NCBI RefSeq assembly: GCF_000403645.1
Contig: NC_021313.1
Location: 930,001-994,000 of the forward strand
DNA length: 64,000 bases
Source of the DNA: Salinarchaeum sp. Harcht-Bsk1
GTDB taxonomy: Archaea > Halobacteriota > Halobacteria > Halobacteriales > Salinarchaeaceae
Direction of reading: 5' to 3'
Each line of letters begins with the position of its first letter. Positions within the stretch are counted from its first letter, which is position 1. Positions 43,270-51,338 of this stretch are shown here, one piece after another. The translations under genes and the position numbers were made by a program. The notes under the pieces are model-generated. The model ran no database searches. It was not told where the DNA came from and saw nothing but the letters and a program-made list of their open reading frames with translations.

Positions 43270-44388
43270 CTACACCAGTTCCACGGACTGGGCCCGCTCC
43301 AGCAGCGCCGTCTCGTAGACCGATTTGGCCTGCTCGGGCTGGCGGTCAGCGATCGCACGGACCGTCCGCACCGTGTTCTGGAAGTTCTTGAGCGTCGCCT
43401 CGTCGACCATCTGACCGTCGATGCTGACCGCGCCGGTCCCGGCGGTCTTCGCCTCGGCGAACCGTTCGATCTTCTCGACGTCCCGTTCCAGTTCCGCCGG
43501 CGTCGGCATGTGGATCCTGTTCGCTTGCGTCGTCTGCTTTGGATGGAGCGACCACGAGCCGTCGAGGCCGACCGCCGCCTCGCGCTCGACCTGGTCGGCG
43601 TAGCCCGGCGCGTTGTAGTAGGTGATCCCCGCTCGCTCGGCGAACAGGCGATCGAAGGGCCCGCCGACCGACACGATCCCGTTCGCGGACGCCTCGTTCG
43701 AGAGCGCCTCCAGCAAGGCCGGCCACGTCGAGCGCTCGCCGTCGCGGGAGCGCCCGCCGAGTTCGGCGGTGTAGTCGACGGGACCGAATACGAGGCCGGC
43801 GAGTCGAGCAGGTGCGTCGCTCGCCTCGTCTCTGTTCCCACTCCCCAGGGCCGCGATCTCCCGGAGGTCCGACCGCGCTCGCGCCGTCTCGACGATCAGC
43901 GCGACCTCGATCGATCCCTCGTCGTACCCGTACAGCGCCTCGGCCTCCGCGACCGCCCGGAGTGCGGCCTCGACGTCGGCCAGGCGACCGACCTTCGGCA
44001 CGACGATGCCGTCGACGTGCTCGCCAGCGTCGGCGACGATCCGATCGATCTGCTCGCGACCGCGCTCGGCCGTCGCCGGGTCGTCGTACGCCCACTCCAC
44101 GCGGGGGAAGATCTCACCCGGAAAATCGGGCGCGTACTCCGGCAGGAGGTCGAGGAGGTTCTCGAGCCCCTCCTCCTTTTTCGCCGGCGCGGTGCCGTCC
44201 TCGAGGTCGGGCACGAGCCAGTCGGGCGCCTGGAATCCCGAGGCGGTCAGGCCCGAGCGGAGGTACTTCGCGGTGTCGTCGCCCGCCACCGCTACCGGTG
44301 CGGTCTGGAACGTTCGGCAGAGTCGCTGTGTCATGGAATCGGTGTCGCTGTCGTCCGTCGGCGCAGTGGTCGGCGTCTCGTCGGTCAT
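43270..44388 (-). CDS. CitE/HpcH-family lyase of the methylaspartate cycle (beta-methylmalyl-CoA / malyl-CoA lyase type)
   Basis: This 372-residue aldolase-type lyase has APDWLVPDLEDGTAPAKKEE near the N-terminus, the divalent-metal Glu in ALIVETARARSD, and LVFGPVDYTAELGG. In the methylaspartate cycle it splits beta-methylmalyl-CoA to propionyl-CoA and glyoxylate and may also condense glyoxylate with acetyl-CoA. It is last in the operon and its ATG overlaps the hydratase stop by four bases. A second ATG at 44334 (MTQRLCRTFQTAP) may be the true start. Confidence 0.85.
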   Translation of the reverse strand: MTDETPTTAPTDDSDTDSMTQRLCRTFQTAPVAVAGDDTAKYLRSGLTASGFQAPDWLVPDLEDGTAPAKKEEGLENLLDLLPEYAPDFPGEIFPRVEWAYDDPATAERGREQIDRIVADAGEHVDGIVVPKVGRLADVEAALRAVAEAEALYGYDEGSIEVALIVETARARSDLREIAALGSGNRDEASDAPARLAGLVFGPVDYTAELGGRSRDGERSTWPALLEALSNEASANGIVSVGGPFDRLFAERAGITYYNAPGYADQVEREAAVGLDGSWSLHPKQTTQANRIHMPTPAELERDVEKIERFAEAKTAGTGAVSIDGQMVDEATLKNFQNTVRTVRAIADRQPEQAKSVYETALLERAQSVELV

Positions 44389-45467
44389 CGCTCGGTCCTC
44401 CGCTCGATCAGCGCCGTCCGCGTACCGGAGTAGACCGGCCGCTCGTCCTGGTCGAAGGCGACGTGCTCGAAGCTCACCTCGCCGACGTGGCTCGGCCCGG
44501 GACCGCCGTCGGCCTCGAGCACCCTGGTGAATCCGTAGATGGTGTCGCCGACGGTGACGAAGTCGTGAAAGCGCTCCTCGCTTGCCCCGACCTCGCGCCA
44601 GGTCGCCTCGTCGGAGCGCGCGTGACCCAGCGCCGTCGAGCGGGTGACGTCGCCGTACGCGACGATCTCCCCCGACGGCGAGTGGGCCATCGCGGCTTCG
44701 TTGTGGTGCTGGCGCGCCGTGTTCAGGGTCGAGAGCGGCAGTTCGGCGACGGTGACGGCGTCCATCGTCCGTCCTCGTTCGTGTCGGTAGGCGACCGCAG
44801 CATCGGCGCGCTCTTCGGCCGCTTCCAGCGCGGTTTCGAAGTCCTCGAAATGCTCGCCATCAGGCGCGAGGAGGTCCTCCGGAAGGTCTGGCGCGGGGTC
44901 GTCTTCCGGATCCGTGGCCGACGTGTCCTCAAGTTCCCCACCATCTGTCTCGATCGGCTCGCGCCGGGGGATCATGTTCGTCCGCTCGTACGTGCAGAGC
45001 GTCTCGCCGCCCGGCGCGTCGAGGCCGCGGGTCTCCCAGGTCACGATCCCATAGTTCGGTCGCGAACCGGAGGTCCGCGTCGCGAGCACCGTCGACTCGA
45101 CGTGGAGTTCGGTGCCGGGGTACACCGCGTCCTGGGTGAATCGGACGTCGTCGCGCCCCAGGAAGTACCCGCCCTTCTCCGAGAGGTCCTCGACGCTTGG
45201 GCCCATCGTCGCCGCGAGCAGGTAGTCCGGGTGGATCGGCGGCTCGTCGAAGCCCCGCGCCTCCGCGGCGTCGGAGCGCCAGTACGCCGGATCGTGGTTC
45301 AGGGTCTGACTCGTCCACTGCTCGGCGCCCGAACGGGTGAGCCGGAGGCCGGGATCGTGCTCGATCGTCTCGCCCTCGGCGAAATCCTCGAAGTAGCTGC
45401 CCTTCTCGCGGGTCGCCGCACGGTCGAGGGCCGTCGCGAACGTCTCGGGATCGGTCCAGTCAGTCAT
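44385..45467 (-). CDS. mch: Mesaconyl-CoA hydratase (MaoC-like, double hot-dog)
   Basis: This 360-residue protein has two MaoC-like halves: YFEDFAEGETIEHDPGLRLT and then FHDFVTVGDTIYGFTRVLEA. The first half includes YFLGRDDVRFTQDAVYPGTE, and the second includes LPLSTLNTARQHHNEAAMAH. In the methylaspartate cycle it hydrates mesaconyl-CoA to beta-methylmalyl-CoA. Start and stop overlap its operon neighbours (8 bases with the ammonia-lyase, 4 with the lyase). A GTG three codons earlier is possible. Confidence 0.85.
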   Translation of the reverse strand: MTDWTDPETFATALDRAATREKGSYFEDFAEGETIEHDPGLRLTRSGAEQWTSQTLNHDPAYWRSDAAEARGFDEPPIHPDYLLAATMGPSVEDLSEKGGYFLGRDDVRFTQDAVYPGTELHVESTVLATRTSGSRPNYGIVTWETRGLDAPGGETLCTYERTNMIPRREPIETDGGELEDTSATDPEDDPAPDLPEDLLAPDGEHFEDFETALEAAEERADAAVAYRHERGRTMDAVTVAELPLSTLNTARQHHNEAAMAHSPSGEIVAYGDVTRSTALGHARSDEATWREVGASEERFHDFVTVGDTIYGFTRVLEADGGPGPSHVGEVSFEHVAFDQDERPVYSGTRTALIERRTER

Positions 45468-46809
45468 CGGAATCACCTGTGGGCGCTGCGGTTTCGGGCG
45501 TCGGTCTGGCGACCGAATCCGAGTGCTCGCGGCGGGCGAGCGCGCGGCGCATCTCGTTGGTCACGAGCATGTAGCCCTCGTCGAACCCCATCCCGGGCTT
45601 CGCGAGGACCTGCGCGGCGTCGGTCGCCAGCGCGACGTGGGCGCAGGCTCTGGCGGAGGTCGCCGTCTCGTTGCAGGTCCCGCCGAGGTAGGCACGGACG
45701 TCCGTCCCATCGCAGTAGCGGACCGCTTCGGCCGAGCGCTGGACGCCGCCGAGGTCGGGCGTCTTGACCTGCACGACGTCGGCGGCGCCGGCGTCGACGA
45801 ACGCCCGGACGTCGTCGAGCGTGTTGCACCACTCGTCGGCGACAAGGTCGACCGGGACGTCTGCGGCGGCGAGCGCGTCCCGGAGGGTGGCCATCTGCTC
45901 GATTTGGCCGCTGAGGCTCCCGGCGTCCATCGGCCCTTCGACCTGGAGCGGGTACGGCGCGGTGGCATCCGCGAGGCGGTGGAAGTACTCGACGACCTCG
46001 CGGCGGTCGTACGGCGGGCCGAACACCTCGCCGAGGATCCCGTAGACGTCGACGTGGAAGCGCGGGCGGTATTCCGGAACACCGGACTGGGTGTTCTCGT
46101 CGCCGCTCGCGCCGCTTCCGAGTTCGTCGGTCCGCACGGCGAGCCACTCGAGGTACTCGATCAGCCGCTCGCCCTCTGCGCCAACCTTCTCGACGCTGTT
46201 GAACAGCCCGTGAGGCAGGACGCCGACGCGCTTGAGCAGCATCTTCTCGGCGTTCGTCCGCCGGTCGTCGCCGGACTGGCCGAAAACTGGGATCGGCTGC
46301 GTGGCTGGTTCAGTTCCCACAGCGTCCGCGATCACGTCGGTCTTCGTGACGCCGCGCGTCTTCGCCGCCGCGTCGAGCAACGCCTGCGAGACGCCGTAGC
46401 GGACGGCCGTGTGGAGGCGATCGCCGCCGGAACGTTCCGCGGGGAGCGATTCGATTTCGTCCGCCAGTGGAGTGAACTCGGCAGGGTTCGACCCGACGAG
46501 AGCGTCCGCGACCGGTCCCTCGACGACTGGCCGATACTCCTCGGCGCGGAAGAACGGATCCCGGCCGCCCGCGCCGGAGTACTGCACCGCCGCGCAGTCG
46601 CCGGTCGCGTACGTCCCGTCGGCGAGTTCGAGTTCGACGGTCAGCGCCTCGCCGGCCTCGCGGATTCGCTTGAAGCCCTCGGTCACGGGCTCGCCGTCGT
46701 AGGCGAAGCCGTCCTGGGTGGCGCCTCGCTTGATCGCGCGCTGGTCGTCTGCGTAGAAGCCCGAAACCGCGGGAATCGCTCGGATCGCGACGATGCGATT
46801 CCCCGCCAT
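45460..46809 (-). CDS. mal: Methylaspartate ammonia-lyase
   Basis: This enolase-superfamily enzyme deaminates methylaspartate to mesaconate. The 449-residue sequence has an N-terminal domain (IVAIRAIPAVSGFYADDQRA), then barrel motifs: the Lys base region TKTDVIADAVG, FHVDVYGILGEVFG, LVADEWCNTLDDV, VQVKTPDLGGVQR and AYLGGTCNETATSA. It is longer at the C-terminus than bacterial homologs, by an acidic tail (DSVARPTPETAAPTGDSDD). Its ATG overlaps the mutase E stop (TAATG). Confidence 0.92.
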   Translation of the reverse strand: MAGNRIVAIRAIPAVSGFYADDQRAIKRGATQDGFAYDGEPVTEGFKRIREAGEALTVELELADGTYATGDCAAVQYSGAGGRDPFFRAEEYRPVVEGPVADALVGSNPAEFTPLADEIESLPAERSGGDRLHTAVRYGVSQALLDAAAKTRGVTKTDVIADAVGTEPATQPIPVFGQSGDDRRTNAEKMLLKRVGVLPHGLFNSVEKVGAEGERLIEYLEWLAVRTDELGSGASGDENTQSGVPEYRPRFHVDVYGILGEVFGPPYDRREVVEYFHRLADATAPYPLQVEGPMDAGSLSGQIEQMATLRDALAAADVPVDLVADEWCNTLDDVRAFVDAGAADVVQVKTPDLGGVQRSAEAVRYCDGTDVRAYLGGTCNETATSARACAHVALATDAAQVLAKPGMGFDEGYMLVTNEMRRALARREHSDSVARPTPETAAPTGDSDD

Positions 46810-48242
46810 TAGTCCCCCTCCGTGGGCCGCCCGATCAGGCGGCCGTCGCTGATCGCGTCCACGTCGTCGGCGACCATCTTGAAGGAGCGATCGCGGCCCT
46901 CCGTGCTCGCTCTGGCTTCCAGCCGGTTCTCGTGGATCTCCTGGACGTCCGCGGAGAGCGCGAGGTCGCCGAACTCGAGGATCCGGACCCGGCCGTCGTC
47001 GTCGCGGGCCGGAAGCACCGCGCCCTGCGCGCTTTCCGAGGGCGCGAACGGGACGTCCAGCGCGCCGGTCTCGAAGGCCTGGATCGTGCCCTGCGCGACG
47101 TCGCCGTCGCCGGCGTCGATCGCGGCCTCGATCAGTTCGCGGGAGGCCTTCTGGATCAGGTTCAGTTCCCGGTCGACGCCCTCGAGCTGGACGTTCTGTT
47201 CGAGCAGCATGTCGATCAACTGGCGCGTCGTGCGCAGGCCCGCGGCGTTGGCCTCCATCGTCGGGACGCCCGCGAACTCCTGGGGCGACTTGGTGATGAC
47301 CTTGTCCGGTTCGGCGATCGCGGCCGTCGCAGCGCCGAGACTGATGACCGCGTTCGCGCGAGCCTCGTCCGGCGGGAAGCCGCCCATCCACTCGTGGAAG
47401 ACGATGGTGACCCGGACGGGATCGGGGAGGTACTCCTCGCCGAGCGATCGGAGGGCGTGGAGCGCGGCGACGTCCTGGACGAAGTTGCCGACCTGTCCGT
47501 AGCCCAGCGTGATCGAGCGGACGCCCTGCGTCGCGGCGAGCATCCCCTCGACGACCATCACGGCGATTGCGATACAGGGCGGGACGAGCGTGCCGGTCAG
47601 CGGGCCGAAGGGCTCGCGGTTGATCCGGACACCCCGCTCGGTGTAGGCGCCGGCGAGGCGGTCGACGTACTGCCACTGCTCGATCGTCGTCGCGAGGTCC
47701 CGCTCCTTCGTGTAGGGGATGTTGTAGGAGATCGGGCCGCCCTCGAAGCTCTGGAACCCGCCGGCGTAGGTGACTGCGGCGAGCAGGCGGGCGTCGGGTG
47801 TGCCGTGGCGGACCTCGATCGGCGCGTCGAGCGCGCAGATCAGGTCGCGGCAGCCCTCGACGCCGTGGTTGACCGCGGGGAAGCCGTTGAGCGTGTCCTC
47901 GGCGGTCTCGCGGGCGTCCTCGAGCCCATCGCCCGCCTTCCCGTACTCGTTGTCGCGCGTGTAGGAGTCGATCGTCGTGGGGAGGAGGTCGGCGCCGCCC
48001 TCGTTTTGCAGGTGGCGGAGGAGTTCGATCTGGTCGTCGAGTCTCGGAACCCCGGCGCGTGGCTGGAGAAGTGGCGTCTCCGCGCTCTCGAGGACGTCCG
48101 CGAAGCGCTTGGAGTCGGGCAGGGATTCGTGGAACTCGATGGCCTCCTCGAAGTCGACGTCCGCGCCGGTGTGCCAGTCGCTGCGGACCTGCTCGTCGAT
48201 GCGCCGAAGCTCGGCGTCGGCGAGCCGTTCGTCGGTGACCAT
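46809..48242 (-). CDS. glmE: Glutamate mutase (methylaspartate mutase), E subunit
   Basis: GlmE is the catalytic barrel of the B12-dependent glutamate mutase that converts glutamate to methylaspartate. The 477-residue sequence has ETPLLQPRAGVPRLDDQIEL, then PLTGTLVPPCIAIAVMVVEG, YGQVGNFVQDVAAL and FHEWMGGFP. It partners with GlmS, whose stop touches the GlmE start. All genes down to 43270 on this strand are tightly packed, so one operon is nearly certain. Confidence 0.92.
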   Translation of the reverse strand: MVTDERLADAELRRIDEQVRSDWHTGADVDFEEAIEFHESLPDSKRFADVLESAETPLLQPRAGVPRLDDQIELLRHLQNEGGADLLPTTIDSYTRDNEYGKAGDGLEDARETAEDTLNGFPAVNHGVEGCRDLICALDAPIEVRHGTPDARLLAAVTYAGGFQSFEGGPISYNIPYTKERDLATTIEQWQYVDRLAGAYTERGVRINREPFGPLTGTLVPPCIAIAVMVVEGMLAATQGVRSITLGYGQVGNFVQDVAALHALRSLGEEYLPDPVRVTIVFHEWMGGFPPDEARANAVISLGAATAAIAEPDKVITKSPQEFAGVPTMEANAAGLRTTRQLIDMLLEQNVQLEGVDRELNLIQKASRELIEAAIDAGDGDVAQGTIQAFETGALDVPFAPSESAQGAVLPARDDDGRVRILEFGDLALSADVQEIHENRLEARASTEGRDRSFKMVADDVDAISDGRLIGRPTEGD

Positions 48243-48683
48243 CTACGTGGACACCCTGCTGCGTTCCGCGTCGGTCTCCGCGAGCCCGAGGTCCCGTCTC
48301 AATGCGACGATCGCGTCCTCGGGATCGGTCTCGGCGTCGAAGACCCGGTCGAACCCCATCCGCTCGAAGCGCTCGCGGATCGACTCGTGGTCGGCCTGGC
48401 CGACGGCGAGGTTGCCGCCGACGTAGGTCGCGGGGTCGATCCCGCGCTCTGCGAGCGCCTCGTGGAGTCCGTCACAGTCACGCTCGGCGTGTCCGTACAG
48501 CGAGGACACCAGCACCGCCTCGGCGTCGGACGTTGCTGCGGCCTCGACGAACTCGTCCTGGCCGGTCTGTACGCCCAGGTTCCGAACGTCGAAGCCCGCC
48601 GCGTCCAGCGCCTGTTCGAGGATCGTGATGCCGACGGCGTGCGCGTCGGACCCGATCACGCCGAGGATGACTGTCGTCGTCAT
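48243..48683 (-). CDS. glmS: Glutamate mutase, S (cobalamin-binding) subunit
   Basis: This 146-residue B12-binding domain has the DxHxxG lower-ligand motif GSDAHAVGITILEQALDAAG near the N-terminus, where the His binds cobalt. Then come VLVSSLYGHAERDC and YVGGNLAVGQADHE. It is the first gene of the methylaspartate-cycle operon. Its start diverges from the CoA-transferase gene with 160 bases between, which hold a perfect palindrome. The ATG at 48683 is used; a longer frame is not conserved. Confidence 0.92.
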   Translation of the reverse strand: MTTTVILGVIGSDAHAVGITILEQALDAAGFDVRNLGVQTGQDEFVEAAATSDAEAVLVSSLYGHAERDCDGLHEALAERGIDPATYVGGNLAVGQADHESIRERFERMGFDRVFDAETDPEDAIVALRRDLGLAETDAERSRVST

Positions 48684-48730
48684 GCGGTAACGGGAAATCA
48701 ACGGAGCGCACAATAAATGTAACGAACGAT

Positions 48731-48815
48731 AATGATAATATTCTTCTAGGTGATTTAGTGTGGTTGCATACCACACCCGCAACGACCCATCTATAATGAT
48801 CTTTTAGGTAAATTA
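48731..48815. promoter_or_regulatory. Divergent promoter/operator between glmS and the CoA-transferase gene
   Basis: A perfect 7-bp inverted repeat (GTGTGGT-TGCAT-ACCACAC) lies at 48758-48776. It is flanked by a near-repeat of an AT-rich motif: AATGAT then TTCTAGGTGATTTA (48731-48757) and AATGATCTTTTAGGTAAATT (48795-48814). The two AT copies fit TATA regions or paired regulator sites for the two divergent transcripts. The regulator is not in the window. Confidence 0.6.
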
Positions 48816-48843
48816 CTTGCCCCGGGCGACGGTGCAACGTCCC

Positions 48844-50043
48844 ATGAGCGCGCTGTCGGACCTCCGGGTCCTCGACCTCACCCAGGTGCTCGCCGGCCCG
48901 TACTGCACGATGCTCCTCGCGGACATGGGCGCGGACGTGGTGAAGGTCGAGCGGCCCGGCGGCGACCTGATCCGGCGGAATCCGCCGTTCGCAGAGGACC
49001 CCGAGGCCGAGGCCTACGGCGGCTACTTCCAGAGCGTGAATCGCGGGAAGCGATCGCTCGAACTCGACCTCGGCGACGAGGACGACCGCGGGGACTTCCT
49101 CCACCTCGTCGAGACTGCCGACGTCGTCGTCGAGAACTACCGTGCGGGCACGATGGAGAAATTCGATCTGGGGTACGAGACGCTCCGCGAACGGAATCCA
49201 CAGCTGATCTACAGCTCGATCCGCGGCTTCGGCGATCCACGCACCGGCGAGAGCCCGCGGCAGGGCCAGCCCTCCTTCGACCTGATCGCGCAGGCGCTGG
49301 GCGGCGTGATGTCGATCACCGGCCAGCCCGACGGACCGCCGACGAAGGTCGGGCCGGGCATCGGCGACCTCTTCACCGCGGTCCTGAACTGTGCCGGCAT
49401 CCTCGCCGCAGTCCACCACCGCGAGCGCACCGGCGAGGGCCAGCACGTCGACACGGGGATGTACGACGCCATGATCTCCATGTGCGAGCGCGCCATCTAC
49501 CAGCACTCCTACACCGGTGAGATCCCCGGACGACGGGGCAACAGCCACCCGACGCTGTTCCCCTACGACGCCTTCGAGACGGCGGACGGTCACGTCGTGA
49601 TCGCCGCGTTCGGCGACGGGCACTGGACCGCGCTGTGCCGTGCGATGGAGCAGCCGGACCTGGCCGCCGAGTACGACAGCGGGGCGGCCAGGCTGGCGAA
49701 CCGGGAGGCACTGCGAGCGGCGATCGCAGAGTGGACCGCCGAACGGCACACGGCGGCGATCGTCGACCTGCTGGAGGGGGACGTGCCCGCTGCGCCGGTG
49801 CAGGACACCGCCGACATCTTCGCCGACGAGCACGTCCACGCACGGGAAATGCTCGTGGAAGTCGACCAGCCCGGCGCGGATCGCTCGGTGACGATCGCCG
49901 GCTCGCCGATCAAGCTCTCGGCGACGATGCCCGAACCCGGTGGTCGCGCGCCGCTGCTGGACGAACATCGCGACGAGTTGCTCGGGGAGCTCGCGGAACG
50001 AACCGACGCAGCCACGTCCGGCGCGACCGCGGGGAACGACTGA
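48844..50043 (+). CDS. mct: Succinyl-CoA:mesaconate CoA-transferase (CaiB/BaiF class III)
   Basis: This 399-residue class III CoA-transferase has LRVLDLTQVLAGPYCTMLLA then DMGADVVKVERPGGD at the N-terminus. The catalytic Asp lies in the family position, QHVDTGMYDAMISM. The C-terminal parts are GDGHWTALCRAMEQPD and AAPVQDTADIFADEHVHARE. In the methylaspartate cycle it would move CoA from succinyl-CoA to mesaconate. The ATG at 48844 is preferred over a TTG upstream. Function is inferred mainly from its place next to glmS-glmE-mal-mch. Confidence 0.88.
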   Translation: MSALSDLRVLDLTQVLAGPYCTMLLADMGADVVKVERPGGDLIRRNPPFAEDPEAEAYGGYFQSVNRGKRSLELDLGDEDDRGDFLHLVETADVVVENYRAGTMEKFDLGYETLRERNPQLIYSSIRGFGDPRTGESPRQGQPSFDLIAQALGGVMSITGQPDGPPTKVGPGIGDLFTAVLNCAGILAAVHHRERTGEGQHVDTGMYDAMISMCERAIYQHSYTGEIPGRRGNSHPTLFPYDAFETADGHVVIAAFGDGHWTALCRAMEQPDLAAEYDSGAARLANREALRAAIAEWTAERHTAAIVDLLEGDVPAAPVQDTADIFADEHVHAREMLVEVDQPGADRSVTIAGSPIKLSATMPEPGGRAPLLDEHRDELLGELAERTDAATSGATAGND

Positions 50044-50136
50044 ATCCGGTCGGAAGGCCTCGGTCGCGGCCGGCGTCGACAGGTTCGCCGGCCAGTGTTG
50101 CCGGGAAAGAGGCAGATTCTCCACCGAAGGCACTCT

Positions 50137-50157
50137 TTGAAAGAGAAATCTTTTCAA
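50137..50157. promoter_or_regulatory. Inverted repeat before nadA
   Basis: The stretch reads TTGAAAGA, GAAA, then TCTTTTCAA: arms of about eight bases with a single-base bulge. It lies 50-70 bases upstream of nadA in an otherwise GC-rich gap and may be an operator or the core promoter of the nadAB operon. No NAD regulator was recognised in the window. Confidence 0.4.
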
Positions 50158-50205
50158 TACAGGTTTCCGAAGTAGACCTACCCAGGTGACTTCGCAGTGC
50201 CACGG

Positions 50206-51336
50206 ATGGAAACAGCCGACATCGAGACGGACCTGAGCCTGTTCAAGTACGACAATCTCGAACAGCTCCCGGCCGCGTACCGGGAGCTCGAGGCCGAGGA
50301 GCGGACGGCTCGCATCGAGTCGGCGCTCGAGGAACTCGGCGACGATGTCGTCGTACTCGGTCACAACTACCAGCGCAAGGAGATCGTCGAGCACGCCGAC
50401 TTCATCGGCGACTCCTACCAGCTCTCCAAGGAGGCGGCCAACTCCGACGCCGAGTACGTGATCTTTGGCGGCGTGACGTTCATGGCCGAGACTGCGGACG
50501 TCATCACCGACGACGACCAGACGGTGATCCTCCCGAGCATGGAGGCCTCCTGTCCGATGGCGGGCATGGCCGAGGCGCTCCAGGTCGACGCCGCGTGGGC
50601 CGAGATCACGGCCGCCGCGCCGGACAAGGACATCGTCCCGGTCACCTACATGAACTCGTATGCGGATCTGAAGGCGTTCACCGCCGAGCACGGTGGCGCT
50701 ATCTGTACCTCTTCGAACGCCTCCGACGTTTTCGAGTGGGCACTGGACAAGGGCGACGCCGTCCTGTTCATGCCCGACAAGTACCTCGGCATCAACACCG
50801 CCTACGACCTCGGCCTCGAGGATTCCGCCGTGGCGTGGGACCCGTGGGACCCCGAGGGCACCGACGCCGAGGAGGCCGCCGACGCGGAGATCATCCTCTG
50901 GGAGGGCTACTGCCAGGTCCACGAGCGCTTCCGCGCCTCCCACATCGAGGAGATCCGCGAGGAGCACGAGGACGTCAACGTCGTCGTCCACCCCGAATGC
51001 CGCCGCGAGGTCGTCGAGGCCGCCGACGTCGTCGGCTCGACGAGCACGATCACCGAGACCGTCGCGAACGCCGAGCCCGGCGAGAAGTGGGCCATCGGCA
51101 CGGAGATCCACCTCGCGAACCACCTCGACCGCTGGTACCCCGAGGTCGAGGTGTTGCCGCTGTGCGGTGACGCCTGTATGGACTGCAACGCGATGCGCCA
51201 GATCGACCCGAACTACCTCGCGTGGGTGCTCGAGGAGCTTGTCGAGGGGCGCGAGCGCAACGTGATCGAAGTGCCGGAGCGCGAAGCGGAGCTCGCCGAG
51301 CTCTCCGTCCAGCGGATGCTCGACCTCGCAGAGTAA
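50206..51336 (+). CDS. nadA: Quinolinate synthase
   Basis: NadA condenses iminoaspartate with dihydroxyacetone phosphate to give quinolinate, using a 4Fe-4S cluster. The 376-residue length is normal for the long form. Candidate cluster and active-site cysteines are in MEASCPMAG, GAICTSSNAS, HPECRREV and the C-terminal CGDACMDCNAMRQ. Other family motifs are LGHNYQRKEIVEHADFIGDS and TYMNSYADLKAF. nadB follows after two bases, so the pair is an operon. ATG at 50206 is used over a GTG three codons earlier. Confidence 0.94.
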   Translation: METADIETDLSLFKYDNLEQLPAAYRELEAEERTARIESALEELGDDVVVLGHNYQRKEIVEHADFIGDSYQLSKEAANSDAEYVIFGGVTFMAETADVITDDDQTVILPSMEASCPMAGMAEALQVDAAWAEITAAAPDKDIVPVTYMNSYADLKAFTAEHGGAICTSSNASDVFEWALDKGDAVLFMPDKYLGINTAYDLGLEDSAVAWDPWDPEGTDAEEAADAEIILWEGYCQVHERFRASHIEEIREEHEDVNVVVHPECRREVVEAADVVGSTSTITETVANAEPGEKWAIGTEIHLANHLDRWYPEVEVLPLCGDACMDCNAMRQIDPNYLAWVLEELVEGRERNVIEVPEREAELAELSVQRMLDLAE

Positions 51337-51338
51337 CG

